Shown in pieces: positions 24,640 to 34,390 of a stretch of 42,173 nt of DNA. The translations under genes and the position numbers were made by a program. A model generated the notes under the pieces. It was not told the DNA's origin, made no database searches, and worked only from the letters and a program-made list of their open reading frames with translations. Numbering within the stretch: the stretch's first letter is position 1; each line of letters opens with the position of its first letter. This stretch comes from Rhizobium sp. (GTDB lineage: Bacteria; Pseudomonadota; Alphaproteobacteria; Rhizobiales; Rhizobiaceae), in assembly GCA_019739215.1 (NCBI GenBank), contig JAHHDR010000047.1, positions 1-42,173 of the forward strand, read 5' to 3'.

Positions 24640-25944
24640 TCATCGCCGGCCCACCATTTCCTTGTAGATGTTGGTTATGCCGCTGACATGGGCGTGCGTG
24701 CCGTATCGAACGAGAGCCTGCGCCCGCGCATGTTCGCTGATGCGGTGCCATTCCGTGCCATCCGTCAGCAGTCGATGCAACGGCGTGATGAAGGCGCCGG
24801 CATCTTCCGGCGCGACCAGCAAGCCGTTCTCGCCATCGCGGATCGCTTCCGGATTGCCGCCGTGATTGGTGGCGATGACAGGCGTGCCGAGAAGCATCGC
24901 CTCGACGAGCGTCCGTCCGAAAGGTTCGTTCACTGCCGGCACGAGCAGCGCATCCACGGCGCACATGTAGGGTGAGACCGGTGCTCGAAATCCCATGACG
25001 TGGACGCGATCGGACACGCCGCGCTCCTCAGCAAGCCTCCGCACGTCCTCGTCAAGCGGCGGGCCACCTGCCTCAGGTTTTCCGAACAGCAATCCGTGCA
25101 GGGCGATCTCCGGATGCCGGCGGCTGTATTCGGCTATCACCTCGACGAAAAGGAGTGGCCGCTTGCGTTCGATGAGCCCGCCGAAATAGCCGACGAAGCG
25201 GACATCGTCGGGGATGCCCAGTTCTCTCACCATCGCCATGCGGCACTCCTGCCGGTCTGGAATCGAAGGCGGGTGGTCGAACGGGCTGTGAATGACGCGG
25301 ATGCGCCGCTTGATTGGAAGGATCGGCCAGCGCGGCTGAGCGAAATTCGATACAGTCACGATCTGGTTGGCCAGAAGCGGAGCCAGCATGTTCGCGCCCT
25401 GCGCCGTCGGGTCGCCGCGATGATGCCAGAGCAGGCGGGCACCGGAAAGGCGCGCGGGGAGCGCCCATGTCGCGTGCATCCTGCCGTCATTGGTATGGAC
25501 CACATCGACGCCCTGCTTCCGGAGGAAGCGCACGAGCCCCGGAACCGATGCGAGATAATCGATGCCGGTGAAGATGGGGTTGCTTCGGGGGGCGCGGCGC
25601 GACGGCGAGAGAATCGGACATTCGGGCGCGATGAGATAGGGAATTCCCCGTTGCTTCAGATATTCCGCCAGCAGTTCACCCTCCCGGTGCAGCAGGATGA
25701 GAGGGCTGACCTCGCGGGCATCGATCTCGGCGATCAGGCTGATCGCCGAAATATGGCTTCCGCCCAATTCGTCACCGATAAAGGGGAACGCAACCACGAT
25801 CGGATCGCTGATCGCGTTCCCGGTGTTCCTGTATGGCGGCGAGTAAGTCAAATCTGTTTCGCTCTCGGAACACGGATACTTCGGTCGCACACAGAGACGA
25901 GGCCATCTGCCGGGAATAATACCATTCGCCGGTGGAGTGTCCAT
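24640..25944 (-). CDS. Glycosyltransferase, GT4 family
   Basis: 434 residues with two Rossmann halves. The N-terminal acceptor domain begins at about residue 48 (PIVVAFPFIGDELGGSHISA). The C-terminal donor domain contains FVGYFGGLIERKR and the EPFGRTLVEAMLLGTPVIAT nucleotide-sugar motif. No membrane segment, so a peripheral cytosolic enzyme that adds one sugar to a lipid-linked intermediate. The first 45 residues are atypical; a later start is possible but no better ATG was seen. First gene of the minus-strand group, divergent from the lyase gene. Confidence 0.9.
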   Translation of the reverse strand: MDTPPANGIIPGRWPRLCVRPKYPCSESETDLTYSPPYRNTGNAISDPIVVAFPFIGDELGGSHISAISLIAEIDAREVSPLILLHREGELLAEYLKQRGIPYLIAPECPILSPSRRAPRSNPIFTGIDYLASVPGLVRFLRKQGVDVVHTNDGRMHATWALPARLSGARLLWHHRGDPTAQGANMLAPLLANQIVTVSNFAQPRWPILPIKRRIRVIHSPFDHPPSIPDRQECRMAMVRELGIPDDVRFVGYFGGLIERKRPLLFVEVIAEYSRRHPEIALHGLLFGKPEAGGPPLDEDVRRLAEERGVSDRVHVMGFRAPVSPYMCAVDALLVPAVNEPFGRTLVEAMLLGTPVIATNHGGNPEAIRDGENGLLVAPEDAGAFITPLHRLLTDGTEWHRISEHARAQALVRYGTHAHVSGITNIYKEMVGRR

Positions 25945-26162
25945 ATAATACTATTTCGGGATACGGTTCTACTTCTCGGCATTATTTAAATATATATATC
26001 AATCATTGAATATAACATTCACTCATCAAAGGCGGATTTCGAATATATGTTTCACACGTTCGTAAATTGACGTATTGTTTTCATTTGCTACTCTTTTCAA
26101 GAAAACCGGAAATCCTGCCGGAGTGATCCTACGAAAATTCTTGCGCGGGAAGGAGTGCATGC
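25945..26162. other. AT-rich divergent promoter region
   Basis: 218 bp between the minus-strand glycosyltransferase and the plus-strand lyase gene, with long A/T runs around 25985-26050. A weak sigma-70-like pair, TTGACG (26067-26072) and TACTCT (26089-26094) with a 16-bp spacer, points toward the lyase gene. It is the switch point between the two gene groups. Confidence 0.45.
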
Positions 26163-27536
26163 ATGACCAAGGCCCATGGTCTTGCGCGGAGCCTGATTGT
26201 CATTGTTTCCGTCTGCATCGGCCTCACTGCGGCGGTTGCGTCCGCTTCGTCTGTGCTCGTCGCCTTTCCGGGCGCTCAGGGGCATGGAAGGTATAGCGAA
26301 GGCGGTCGCGGCGGCAGGATGGTTGTGGTGACCACACTCGAGGACAAGGGGCCGGGAAGCCTGAGGGCGTGCATGCAGGCCGAGGGTCCGCGAAACTGCA
26401 TCTTCAAGGTCGGCGGCGTGATCCAGCTCAAGCGGCCGATCATCGTAAAGGCGGAAAACAGCTTTCTCTCGGTGCTCGGTCAGACGGCCCCGGGCGGTGG
26501 AATTCTCATCACGATCAGCGAGACCAACAAGGACAAGAAGCACACGCCGCTCGTCGTCAAGGGGGGGCACGATGTCATTCTCCGGCATATCCGGGTCCGC
26601 CCGCGCTTTCCAAACTCGGTGAAGAATGTCGATGCGATCACCGTCGAGAACAGTCGCCGGGTCTATATCGATCACGTCTCGGGGTCCTGGGCCACCGACG
26701 AGAATTTCAATTCCCACGGCGACGCGACGGAGCTGACCGTCGCCCACTCGATCTTTGGCGAAGGGCTGGAAAAGCACAGCAAATGCGCGCTGCTGGGGTC
26801 GGATCCGCGGCAGCCGCAGAAGATTACCTTCTGGCAGAATGCCTGCATATCGAACTCCGACCGCAATCCCGATGACAACCATTATGGCGGCTCGTGCATA
26901 GACATCGTCAACAATCTCTTCTTCAACGCCAAGTCCGAATGGGGCGAGATCTTCTCACAATACCCCGGCGGCACGCCGGTCTCCTATGTCGGCAATTATT
27001 TCAAGGCCGGGCCGAGTACCGACCGGGTCACCTACGCAATCAACTGGAATGCGATCGAGACAATCGACGGCCCGAATATCTACCAACGTGATAACGAGAC
27101 CTGGGCGCCGGAAGAGAAGTCGGTGGTGCTGGTTGCGCCGGATACGACCCAGTACATCGTGGCAAAGCCGCCGTGCCCGATTTCCGTGGAGGCCATCGTT
27201 TCGGCGCGGCAGGCCTATGACAACGTCGTCAGGCGTGCGGGCGCATTCCCGCGGGACGACGTGGATCGCCGCCTCGTGCGGGGCATCGGCGTCATAGACA
27301 AGCCGGGCCGCGGCAAGATTCTGCGGGCTGCGGGAGACCTGCCGGTGATCGAGAGTGGCACGCCATTCAAGGACGAGGACGAGGACGGAATGCCCGACAT
27401 GATCGAGGGGCGGTTCGGCGCAGATGCGACGGTTGCCGACCCCTGGCAGGATTCGGACGGCGACGGATGGCCAAACTTCGACCAGGTCATGGAGGCTCTT
27501 TCAGAGGAGCGGATCGCCGGCACGCTTCTGCGATAG
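26163..27536 (+). CDS. Secreted pectate-lyase-like polysaccharide lyase
   Basis: 457 residues. A signal peptide ends near residue 28 (AAVASAS). The parallel beta-helix domain starts with AFPGAQGHGRYSEGGRGGRM and has GPGSLRACM, the hallmark opening of PL1-type pectate lyases. The strand VYIDHVSGSWATDENF and the later DRNPD with an Arg resemble the PL1 calcium and catalytic regions. The C-terminal 60 residues carry two calcium-loop-like repeats (DEDEDGMPD near 403, DSDGDGWPN near 430). aaggag lies seven bases before the ATG. Inside an exopolysaccharide locus it more likely trims or releases the polymer than attacks plant pectin, although pectin cannot be excluded for a plant-associated bacterium. 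Confidence 0.88.
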   Translation: MTKAHGLARSLIVIVSVCIGLTAAVASASSVLVAFPGAQGHGRYSEGGRGGRMVVVTTLEDKGPGSLRACMQAEGPRNCIFKVGGVIQLKRPIIVKAENSFLSVLGQTAPGGGILITISETNKDKKHTPLVVKGGHDVILRHIRVRPRFPNSVKNVDAITVENSRRVYIDHVSGSWATDENFNSHGDATELTVAHSIFGEGLEKHSKCALLGSDPRQPQKITFWQNACISNSDRNPDDNHYGGSCIDIVNNLFFNAKSEWGEIFSQYPGGTPVSYVGNYFKAGPSTDRVTYAINWNAIETIDGPNIYQRDNETWAPEEKSVVLVAPDTTQYIVAKPPCPISVEAIVSARQAYDNVVRRAGAFPRDDVDRRLVRGIGVIDKPGRGKILRAAGDLPVIESGTPFKDEDEDGMPDMIEGRFGADATVADPWQDSDGDGWPNFDQVMEALSEERIAGTLLR

Positions 27537-27583
27537 ACAGCACCCTGCCGCCCGGAGCGGCTTACCGCCGGATATGAGGAAAG

Positions 27584-28747
27584 ATGAACCAGAATTTCGA
27601 CCATTTTCGCGTCGATGTCTCGCAAAACGGGATTGCGCCGAAGGTCGTCATCGTGGTGCCGGGCCTTGGCGCGGGTGGCAGCGAGCATGTCGTCAGCCTC
27701 GTCGCCAATCATTGGCTCAGTCGCGGTTTCGGGGTGACCATCCTGACGCTGGAGCCGCCCGGAACGAAACCCTATTACGAACTCGCGCCCGGCATATCGG
27801 TCGTGCGGATCGGCATTCCTCCAAGACGCACCTCGAATGTCGAGGCCGCCTGGCTGGTGCTCCAGCGGATTCATCGCATGCGGCGCACGATCGGCGCCAT
27901 CAAGCCGGATTTCATCCTCAGTTTTCTGACGCGCACGAACGTCCTGGCCTTGCTGTCGACGCTGGGAACCGGCATTCCGGTCATCGTTTCGGAGCGCAAC
28001 AATCCCGAGGCACAACCCTTCGGGAGCGGCTGGAAACGCCTGCAGGAAATGCTCTATCCCCGTGCCTGGGGGCTGGTCGCCATGACCACAGGTGCGATGG
28101 AGTTCTTTCCGCAAGGCATGCGGCGACGATCCTGGGTCATACCCAACGCAGTCGACCTGCCGATGGGCTGGGAAAAGCGCCGGGGCGAAAAGGTCGTTGC
28201 CGCCGTCGGTCGACTGACGCATCAGAAGGGCTTCGACATCCTGCTGGAGGCATTCGCAAAGATCGAGGCATTCTTTCCCGACTGGCGCCTCGTGATCTGG
28301 GGCGAGGGCGATGATCGGGGCAAACTGGAGGAAAGGCGCCGCGCGCTCGGGCTCGAGGGTCGCGTCGAAATGCCGGGCGTTACCGCGAAGCCGGGGCAAT
28401 GGGTGGAATGCGCCGACGTCTTCGTCCTGTCGTCGCGCTATGAAGGCTGGGGCATCGTATTGCTCGAAGCGATGGCGGCGGGTCTGCCAGTGGTGAGCTT
28501 CGACTGCAAATGGGGCCCGGCATCGATGATCAGCCATGACGAGGATGGCTTGCTCGTGCCTCCGGAAGATCCGGTGGCGCTGGCCGAGGGCCTCGCCCGG
28601 CTGCTCTCGGACGAGGGGCTGAGAGCGCGGCTTTCCTTGCGTGCAACCGAGACCACGAAGCGATACTCAAAGGACCGTGTCCTCGCGCAGTGGGACGAAG
28701 TGGCGGACTCGGTGTTGGTACGCCAGCGAAACGAAAAAGCGGAATGA
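27584..28747 (+). CDS. Glycosyltransferase, GT4 family
   Basis: 387 residues. N-terminal VVPGLGAGGSEHVVSLVANH acceptor-domain loop; C-terminal VAAVGRLTHQKGFDILLEAF and YEGWGIVLLEAMAAGLPVVS donor-binding motif (E-x7-E). This resembles the GalNAc/galactosyl-type GT4 enzymes of polysaccharide clusters. gagga lies five bases before the ATG. It follows the lyase gene by 47 bp, so these two probably form an operon. Confidence 0.92.
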   Translation: MNQNFDHFRVDVSQNGIAPKVVIVVPGLGAGGSEHVVSLVANHWLSRGFGVTILTLEPPGTKPYYELAPGISVVRIGIPPRRTSNVEAAWLVLQRIHRMRRTIGAIKPDFILSFLTRTNVLALLSTLGTGIPVIVSERNNPEAQPFGSGWKRLQEMLYPRAWGLVAMTTGAMEFFPQGMRRRSWVIPNAVDLPMGWEKRRGEKVVAAVGRLTHQKGFDILLEAFAKIEAFFPDWRLVIWGEGDDRGKLEERRRALGLEGRVEMPGVTAKPGQWVECADVFVLSSRYEGWGIVLLEAMAAGLPVVSFDCKWGPASMISHDEDGLLVPPEDPVALAEGLARLLSDEGLRARLSLRATETTKRYSKDRVLAQWDEVADSVLVRQRNEKAE

Positions 28748-29163
28748 TGCGATGTATCTGGCAGGACCCCGCCGCAATCGTCTCGAGGCGGTGGGCGCGG
28801 CAGGGTGCCTGTGGACGGAGGATGCTCGGAGAGACAGTAGAATCATATCCGCAACATGGTTCATATTGATCCTGGAATATAAAGTACATTTAATATCTTG
28901 AATTCGATAAATTACGTATATATCGGTTTATACTTAATAATAGGTAAGCAACCATCAAGAAATGCCTTGAATTCCTGTTTACAAATATTTTGACCCATGC
29001 AAAATTGAGATGAACTGATGCGCTGGATATGGGCGGGACACGCCTTTTTGCACGTTTACTCCAACGTGTGAACGGCGGCTCAACAGGCTAACCGAAGCTA
29101 ACATGACAACGCGACCATGGCTCCGCCAGGGGGGCCGTGCGCATCTTGAACCGGAGAGGTGTC
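28748..29163. other. AT-rich intergenic region before the dehydratase gene
   Basis: 416 bp with no supportable gene. It contains long A/T-rich stretches (about 28850-29000) and a perfect inverted repeat CACGTT-N6-AACGTG at 29051-29068. It likely contains the promoter and control site for the dehydratase-glycosyltransferase operon. Confidence 0.55.
29051..29068. promoter_or_regulatory. Inverted repeat upstream of the dehydratase gene
   Basis: CACGTT, six bases, AACGTG: perfect 6-bp arms about 95-112 bp before the ATG. A candidate operator; the binder is unknown. Confidence 0.35.
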
Positions 29164-31353
29164 ATGGGACGGATAGACGGCCCCATAGGCGACGGTGCGG
29201 CAATCTCGCCGAACGCCGGCAGTCACAGCGATAACGAGCCGCCGCATGCCGGCCCATCCGGCTTTTCCAGGGCGGTGTCACGCGCCAAGCATCGCGCGGC
29301 GGCGGCGTTCTACAGCGCCAGAAAGTCGTGGGCACTCTATGTGGCCGATCTGGTCTCGGCCGGCCTGGCGCTCGTCTTCGCTTTTCTGCTGCGCTACAGC
29401 ATGAATACCACGCCATTGCGGCCGGGGGTGATCGACGCGCTGGAAAGCGCCGGACTGATTCATATCGCGGTCTGTGCGATTGTCTTCCCGCTTGCCGGAC
29501 TCTACAGCCGCAACTGGCGATACGGCACGGTCCTGGACCTGCTGACCATCGTGCGTGCCGTTGCGGTGACGACGGTCATCCTGATCTGCGTGCTCTTCCT
29601 GTTGACGAGGTTGCAGGACGTGCCCCGTACCGCGATTGCCATCCACTCACTGCTGCTGAGTTGCTTTCTGGTTGCCTCTCGTCTCGGCTACCGGACCGGG
29701 GAATTGCGCCTGCTCGGGTGGAACAATGCCTTAAACGGCCGCGGTGGAAGCATTCCCACACTGCTCATCGGAGCCGGTGACGGGGCGGATCTCTATCTCA
29801 GGGCGATCAGCCGCGACACGAACTGCGCCCATATGCCGATCGGCTGTCTCGACATCAATGCCAACCATCAGGGCAAGATGCTTCGAAGCGTGCCGATCAT
29901 CGGCCCGGTGGAGCGGTTCCGGGATGCCATCGAGGACCTCGGGCGCGCCGGCCAGGCACCACGGCACATCATCTTCACGGAGGCCCCGTCGGTGTTCGGT
30001 GACGAGCTGTCGGAGCGGCTGCTGAAATATGCCGACAAGGTCGGCATAACGGTCTCGCGCCTCTCCCAGATGACGGAACTGCGCCAGGCAAGGCGCGAGA
30101 ACCGGCTCGAACTGCGCTCCATCGAATTGACGGACCTGCTGGAACGCCCGCAGCGGGCGCTCGACCATGACGCGGTCGTTCGCCTTGTGCGCGGCCGCCG
30201 GGTGGTCGTGACCGGTGCCGGCGGATCGATCGGTCGCGAACTCACCCTCCAGATCGCCGCCTGCGAGCCGAAGGAGATCGTGCTGGTCGAGAGCACGGAA
30301 TACAATCTCTACGCCATCGACCTCGAACTTTCGGAACGTTTTCCCACCGTTCCCCGCACCGCGTATCTGTGCAACGTCCGGCACGCCAAGCGGGTAAACG
30401 ACGTCTTCGAGGCTCACCAGCCCGAGCTGGTGTTTCACGCGGCGGCCCTGAAGCATGTGCCCATGGTCGAGATCAATCCGTGCGAAGGCGTGCTGACCAA
30501 CGTCATCGGCACGATGAACGTGGCCGACGCCACCAGGCGTGTCGGAGCACTGGCGATGGTCCAGATTTCCACGGACAAGGTGGTCAATCCGACGAGCTTC
30601 ATGGGCGCGACAAAGAGACTGGCCGAACTCTATTGCCAAGCCCTGGATCTCAGCGGCTTCGCATCCCTTGATGGCCCCCGCTTCATGACCGTCAGGTTCG
30701 GCAACGTGCTGGGCTCCAGCGGATCTCTCATTCCACTGTTCAAGCGCCAGCTGGCGAAAGGCGGCCCGCTGACGGTGACCGATCCCAACATGACGCGCTA
30801 TTTCATGACAATCAGGGAGGCGGTCGAGCTCACGCTCCAGGCGTCGTCCTACGGCCTGGAGGGCGAAGTCGGGCAGGGTGAGATCTTCGTGCTCGACATG
30901 GGCAAGCCGATCAGGATCATCGACATTGCCAGGCGGATGATACAGCTTTCGGGCCTGCGTCCGGATGTCGACGTCAAGATCGAGATCATCGGTCCGCGTC
31001 CCGGCGAGAAATGTTTCGAGGAACTGTTCGATACGGCGGAGGAACGGGTGGCTTCGCCCGTGCCCGGGGTTCTCGGTGCGGTGCCGACCGCCCTGCCGCT
31101 TCCCCTGCTCGAGGCCAGCTTCGCAAACCTGCTCCGGTTCGGCGAACTCGGTCAGGATCAGGATGTTGTCCGGATCGTGCAGCAGCTCATTCCCGGTTAC
31201 CAGAAATGCAAGCCGGCGCGGTCGCCGGCCGCAGTCAACGAGATCAAGGCGGTCACCGGCTCCCGCTTCCCTGCCGCGCCTTCCCTTGCCCGCGCCGGCG
31301 AATTGCCCAAGGTTGCCACCGTCATAGCCATGTCCAGGGACAAGGGGTGTTGA
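29164..31353 (+). CDS. Membrane nucleotide-sugar 4,6-dehydratase, CapD/PglF/WbpM type
   Basis: 729 residues. Four N-terminal membrane segments (about 55-175), a linker Rossmann region, then the catalytic SDR domain: NAD-binding GAGGSIGRE at about 349-357 and STDKVVNPTSFMGATKRLAE at about 469-488. Met replaces the usual SDR Tyr and Lys is kept, as in WbpM/FlaA1. It converts UDP-GlcNAc (or a relative) to a 4-keto-6-deoxy sugar, the entry to bacillosamine- or fucosamine-type sugars. The preferred ATG at 29164 has ggagagg just upstream; a GTG at 29137 in frame is an alternative. Its stop overlaps the next gene. No aminotransferase is visible nearby. Confidence 0.92.
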   Translation: MGRIDGPIGDGAAISPNAGSHSDNEPPHAGPSGFSRAVSRAKHRAAAAFYSARKSWALYVADLVSAGLALVFAFLLRYSMNTTPLRPGVIDALESAGLIHIAVCAIVFPLAGLYSRNWRYGTVLDLLTIVRAVAVTTVILICVLFLLTRLQDVPRTAIAIHSLLLSCFLVASRLGYRTGELRLLGWNNALNGRGGSIPTLLIGAGDGADLYLRAISRDTNCAHMPIGCLDINANHQGKMLRSVPIIGPVERFRDAIEDLGRAGQAPRHIIFTEAPSVFGDELSERLLKYADKVGITVSRLSQMTELRQARRENRLELRSIELTDLLERPQRALDHDAVVRLVRGRRVVVTGAGGSIGRELTLQIAACEPKEIVLVESTEYNLYAIDLELSERFPTVPRTAYLCNVRHAKRVNDVFEAHQPELVFHAAALKHVPMVEINPCEGVLTNVIGTMNVADATRRVGALAMVQISTDKVVNPTSFMGATKRLAELYCQALDLSGFASLDGPRFMTVRFGNVLGSSGSLIPLFKRQLAKGGPLTVTDPNMTRYFMTIREAVELTLQASSYGLEGEVGQGEIFVLDMGKPIRIIDIARRMIQLSGLRPDVDVKIEIIGPRPGEKCFEELFDTAEERVASPVPGVLGAVPTALPLPLLEASFANLLRFGELGQDQDVVRIVQQLIPGYQKCKPARSPAAVNEIKAVTGSRFPAAPSLARAGELPKVATVIAMSRDKGC

Positions 31354-32507
31354 AAAAGCACAATGTACTCAACTTCATCACCGGCTTGAACATCGGCGGG
31401 GCTGAGATGATGCTCGCCCGCTACGCACGAAGCCTCTTGCCCACGGCGTTCAATCCTCAGGTGCTCTCCCTGATGGCGCCCGGAGCGGTCGCCGCCCAGT
31501 TGGTGCGAGACGGCATCTCCATTCGCACCCTCGGAATGCAGCAGTCGCGCGTCGGAATCGCCGCGGTGCCGAGGCTGCGCCAGACCGTCTTCCAAACCAA
31601 TGCCGATTTGCTGCACGGCTGGATGTATCACGGCAACCTTGCGGCTTCGCTCGGCGGCCTTCTTGATCGCCGTCAGCCTGTCGTATGGAGCATCCACCAC
31701 TCCATCGACGATATCCTGATGGAAAAGCGGCTGACGCGTTGGCTCATCCACCTGCTGGCGCGGCTGTCGCGAGGCGTCGCTGCGATTTCCTATTGTTCGC
31801 GCGTGTCCGCCGCCCAGCATGAAGCGCTGGGCTTCGACCCCTCCAAGCGCGTGATCATTCCCAATGGCATCGACTGCGAGATGTTCCGGCCGGACCAGGA
31901 TGCCCGTCGGATTCTCTGCCGGCGGTTCGGCATTCCTTCCGGCCGCGTCGTCATCGGCAATGTCGCGCGGGCCCATCCGATGAAGGACCATCAGGCCTTC
32001 GTGCGCACCCTTGCGCTGTTGCGCGATGATGGCCTGGACGTGCACGGCATCATCATCGGGGCCGGGCATGAAAACGGGCAGGCAAGACAGGTGGCGAAAG
32101 CGCTGAACCTCTCCGACCGGCTCACGACTCCCGGTCCGCTCGATGACATCCCGCAGTTGCTCCCCGGTCTGGATGCGTTCCTGCTCTCCTCGGCATGGGG
32201 CGAAGCGTTTCCGCTGTCGGCGGCCGAGGCGATGGCTTGCGGGGTTCCCGTCGTCGCCACCGATGTGGGGGACTGCGGCTGGCTGGTCGGGGATGGCGAC
32301 CTCGTCACGGCGCCGCGCGATCCGCTCGGTCAGGCCATGGCTCTGCGCCGCATCCTGATGCTGGAGCCGGATGACCGGAGGCAACTGGGTCTCGCGGGTC
32401 GACGCCGGGTGATGGACAACTTTTCGCTGCAAACCTATACCGCGCGCCATCTCGACATCTACGAGGCCGCCATGGCCGGCCGGAAGGCGGAGGCGAACAT
32501 GTCATGA
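31347..32507 (+). CDS. Glycosyltransferase, GT4 family
   Basis: 386 residues. N-terminal ITGLNIGGAEMMLARYARSL and C-terminal WGEAFPLSAAEAMACGVPVV with the GT4 donor motif. The start is not ATG: GTG at 31347 (aggga seven bases upstream) or TTG at 31350, overlapping the dehydratase stop by seven bases. The end overlaps the next start by four bases (ATGA), so three consecutive genes are translationally coupled. Confidence 0.9.
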   Translation: MLKKHNVLNFITGLNIGGAEMMLARYARSLLPTAFNPQVLSLMAPGAVAAQLVRDGISIRTLGMQQSRVGIAAVPRLRQTVFQTNADLLHGWMYHGNLAASLGGLLDRRQPVVWSIHHSIDDILMEKRLTRWLIHLLARLSRGVAAISYCSRVSAAQHEALGFDPSKRVIIPNGIDCEMFRPDQDARRILCRRFGIPSGRVVIGNVARAHPMKDHQAFVRTLALLRDDGLDVHGIIIGAGHENGQARQVAKALNLSDRLTTPGPLDDIPQLLPGLDAFLLSSAWGEAFPLSAAEAMACGVPVVATDVGDCGWLVGDGDLVTAPRDPLGQAMALRRILMLEPDDRRQLGLAGRRRVMDNFSLQTYTARHLDIYEAAMAGRKAEANMS

Positions 32508-33706
32508 GCGTGATCGATGCTGCGCCTATCCTTCACAGAAAGGCGGTCCCGGAGGCCGGGACGGGCCGCTGGACAAAGCGGGTCGTCGTCATCGCAAGCT
32601 ATACGCGCTCGCTGACAAATTTCAGGTTCGAACTCCTCAAGCGCATGGTCGAGGCAGGCCACATGGTCAGCGCCTTCGCGCCGGAGGATGACCCGCTTGT
32701 CAGGGCCCAACTGTCGAGCATTGGCGTCGACTTCGAGCAGATGCCGATGTCGAGGGCGGGGATAAATCCGCTGGAAGACCTGAAGACGCTGGCCTTTCTC
32801 CTGCGTCGCCTGCGCCGGATATCTCCGGATGTCGTCCTCCCCTACACGATGAAACCGATCATATATGGCGGCATTGCCGCGCGCCTGCTGGGGATTGGTC
32901 AGAGGTGCTTTCTGGTCACCGGCCTCGGGCACGTGTTCTCAGATGCGGGCGGTGGCTCGCTGAAAGGCAAGTTTGCGCGAACGGTCAGCGTCGCGCTCTA
33001 CCGGATGGCGTTTTCCGGCGCCGAGACCGTCTTCGCCTATAACGATGCCGACATGGCCGATCTTGCGCGCTACAGGATGCTCGATGGCCGCAAGTCAGTG
33101 CGTCTCGTGCCCGGCTCGGGCGTCGATCTCGACCATTTCGGATTCTCGCGTCCGCCTGCCGACAAGCCGACCTTTCTGCTGATTGCCCGGTTGCTGCGCG
33201 ACAAGGGCATTCTTGACTATGTCGAGGCGGCGCGCATCGTGAGGCGGCGGTATCCCGACGCCGAATTCCGCCTGCTCGGTCCCTTCGATCCCAATCCGGA
33301 GGCGATCGCGCCTGCGGACATCGATCGCTGGACCGATGAAGGCGTCATCCGCTATCTTGGCGAGACACGGGACGTACGGCCCTTTCTCAAGGATTGCAGT
33401 GTTTTCGTCCTGCCTTCATTCTATCGCGAGGGCATCCCGCGCAGCATCCTCGAGGCGCTGGCGACCGGGCGCCCGGTCATCACCACCGACCTGCCCGGCT
33501 GTCGCGACACCGTGCAGCATGGCGTCAACGGGTTCCTCGTCCCGCCGCGCGACCCGCAAAGCCTGGCCAATGCGGTTATGGCGTTCCTGGAAGACCCGGG
33601 CCTGGTTCCGAGAATGGGCCGATGCTCGCGCGAACGCGCGGAGACGACATTCGACGTTCACGCGGTGAACCGGCTGTTGTTGCGGGAAATGAACCTCATC
33701 CCGTGA
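32504..33706 (+). CDS. Glycosyltransferase, GT4 family (PglA/WbpX-like)
   Basis: 400 residues. The N-terminal half shows FRFELLKRMVEAGHMVSAFA and the characteristic PDVVLPYTMKPIIYGGIAAR followed by TGLGHVF, a pattern seen in GT4 enzymes acting early on 6-deoxy-amino-sugar-linked lipids. The C-terminal half has LLIARLLRDKGILDYVEAAR and REGIPRSILEALATGRPVIT. Third gene of the coupled dehydratase-GT-GT unit, so it may use the dehydratase-derived sugar; this is inference. The next gene is convergent, starting 24 bp beyond the stop. Confidence 0.9.
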   Translation: MSVIDAAPILHRKAVPEAGTGRWTKRVVVIASYTRSLTNFRFELLKRMVEAGHMVSAFAPEDDPLVRAQLSSIGVDFEQMPMSRAGINPLEDLKTLAFLLRRLRRISPDVVLPYTMKPIIYGGIAARLLGIGQRCFLVTGLGHVFSDAGGGSLKGKFARTVSVALYRMAFSGAETVFAYNDADMADLARYRMLDGRKSVRLVPGSGVDLDHFGFSRPPADKPTFLLIARLLRDKGILDYVEAARIVRRRYPDAEFRLLGPFDPNPEAIAPADIDRWTDEGVIRYLGETRDVRPFLKDCSVFVLPSFYREGIPRSILEALATGRPVITTDLPGCRDTVQHGVNGFLVPPRDPQSLANAVMAFLEDPGLVPRMGRCSRERAETTFDVHAVNRLLLREMNLIP

Positions 33707-33730
33707 CGGCCGGCATCGCGGCAGGCACCG

Positions 33731-34387
33731 TCAGAGCTCATCGAAGCTTGCTATCGTCCCATCCGGCTCATGGAACGGTGAAGGCGGTTTCGTGACATGA
33801 ACTCTCTCGGGACGGGCGATGCCCACCGTTCGCCAGCCGCGGCGGCGGGGCGTTACGAAATCCTTCGCCGGGTTGTCGGCGATGTAGACGATCCGGCGGG
33901 GGTCGGCGCCAGACCATGTCTCGACGGCCTCGAAGGCGCGATCGTGCGGCTTCCAGAAGGCCTTTCCCCAGTCATCGGTGCAAATGACGAGATCCACCAG
34001 GTCTTCCAGTCCGAGCGCCCTGATCTTTGCCATCTGGGTCACCGCCAGGCCGTCGGTGATGATCGCCCGGCGCTGCTTGCGCGGCCGCTTGAGGTAGCGG
34101 CCGGCGTCCGGAGCGAGTGCGATCGACGGCTGGTGGAAGCGGTAGAGGTCGACCAGCTGTGCGATCAGGTCAGTGCGATCTGCCAAGCCAACCTGCTCGA
34201 GCGCTCGATCGAAGATCCTGGCGCGGTCACCGGCCGCAAAAATTTCCGCGCAGGTTTCCGCGAAGTGCGCGATGCCGGTGTTTGCCTCGATCCAGTCCGC
34301 GGTGGCGCGGAAGCCGCTATGGGCGAAGTCGCGCTCGAGATAGAGCGTATCGTCCAGATCGAAGACGATGATCTCGACATCGGTCAT
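33731..34387 (-). CDS. HAD-superfamily hydrolase
   Basis: 218 residues of the HAD subfamily I fold: motif I VFDLDDTL with nucleophile Asp10 and Asp12, motif II IITDG, Lys in AFWKPHDRAF (motif III) and motif IV YIADNPAKDF. It most likely removes a phosphate from a sugar or small metabolite in the cytosol. Last gene of a four-gene minus-strand run (Wzy-like, formyltransferase, ATP-grasp, HAD), with three bases between the ATP-grasp stop and this start. Confidence 0.88.
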   Translation of the reverse strand: MTDVEIIVFDLDDTLYLERDFAHSGFRATADWIEANTGIAHFAETCAEIFAAGDRARIFDRALEQVGLADRTDLIAQLVDLYRFHQPSIALAPDAGRYLKRPRKQRRAIITDGLAVTQMAKIRALGLEDLVDLVICTDDWGKAFWKPHDRAFEAVETWSGADPRRIVYIADNPAKDFVTPRRRGWRTVGIARPERVHVTKPPSPFHEPDGTIASFDEL

Positions 34388-34390
34388 GCT

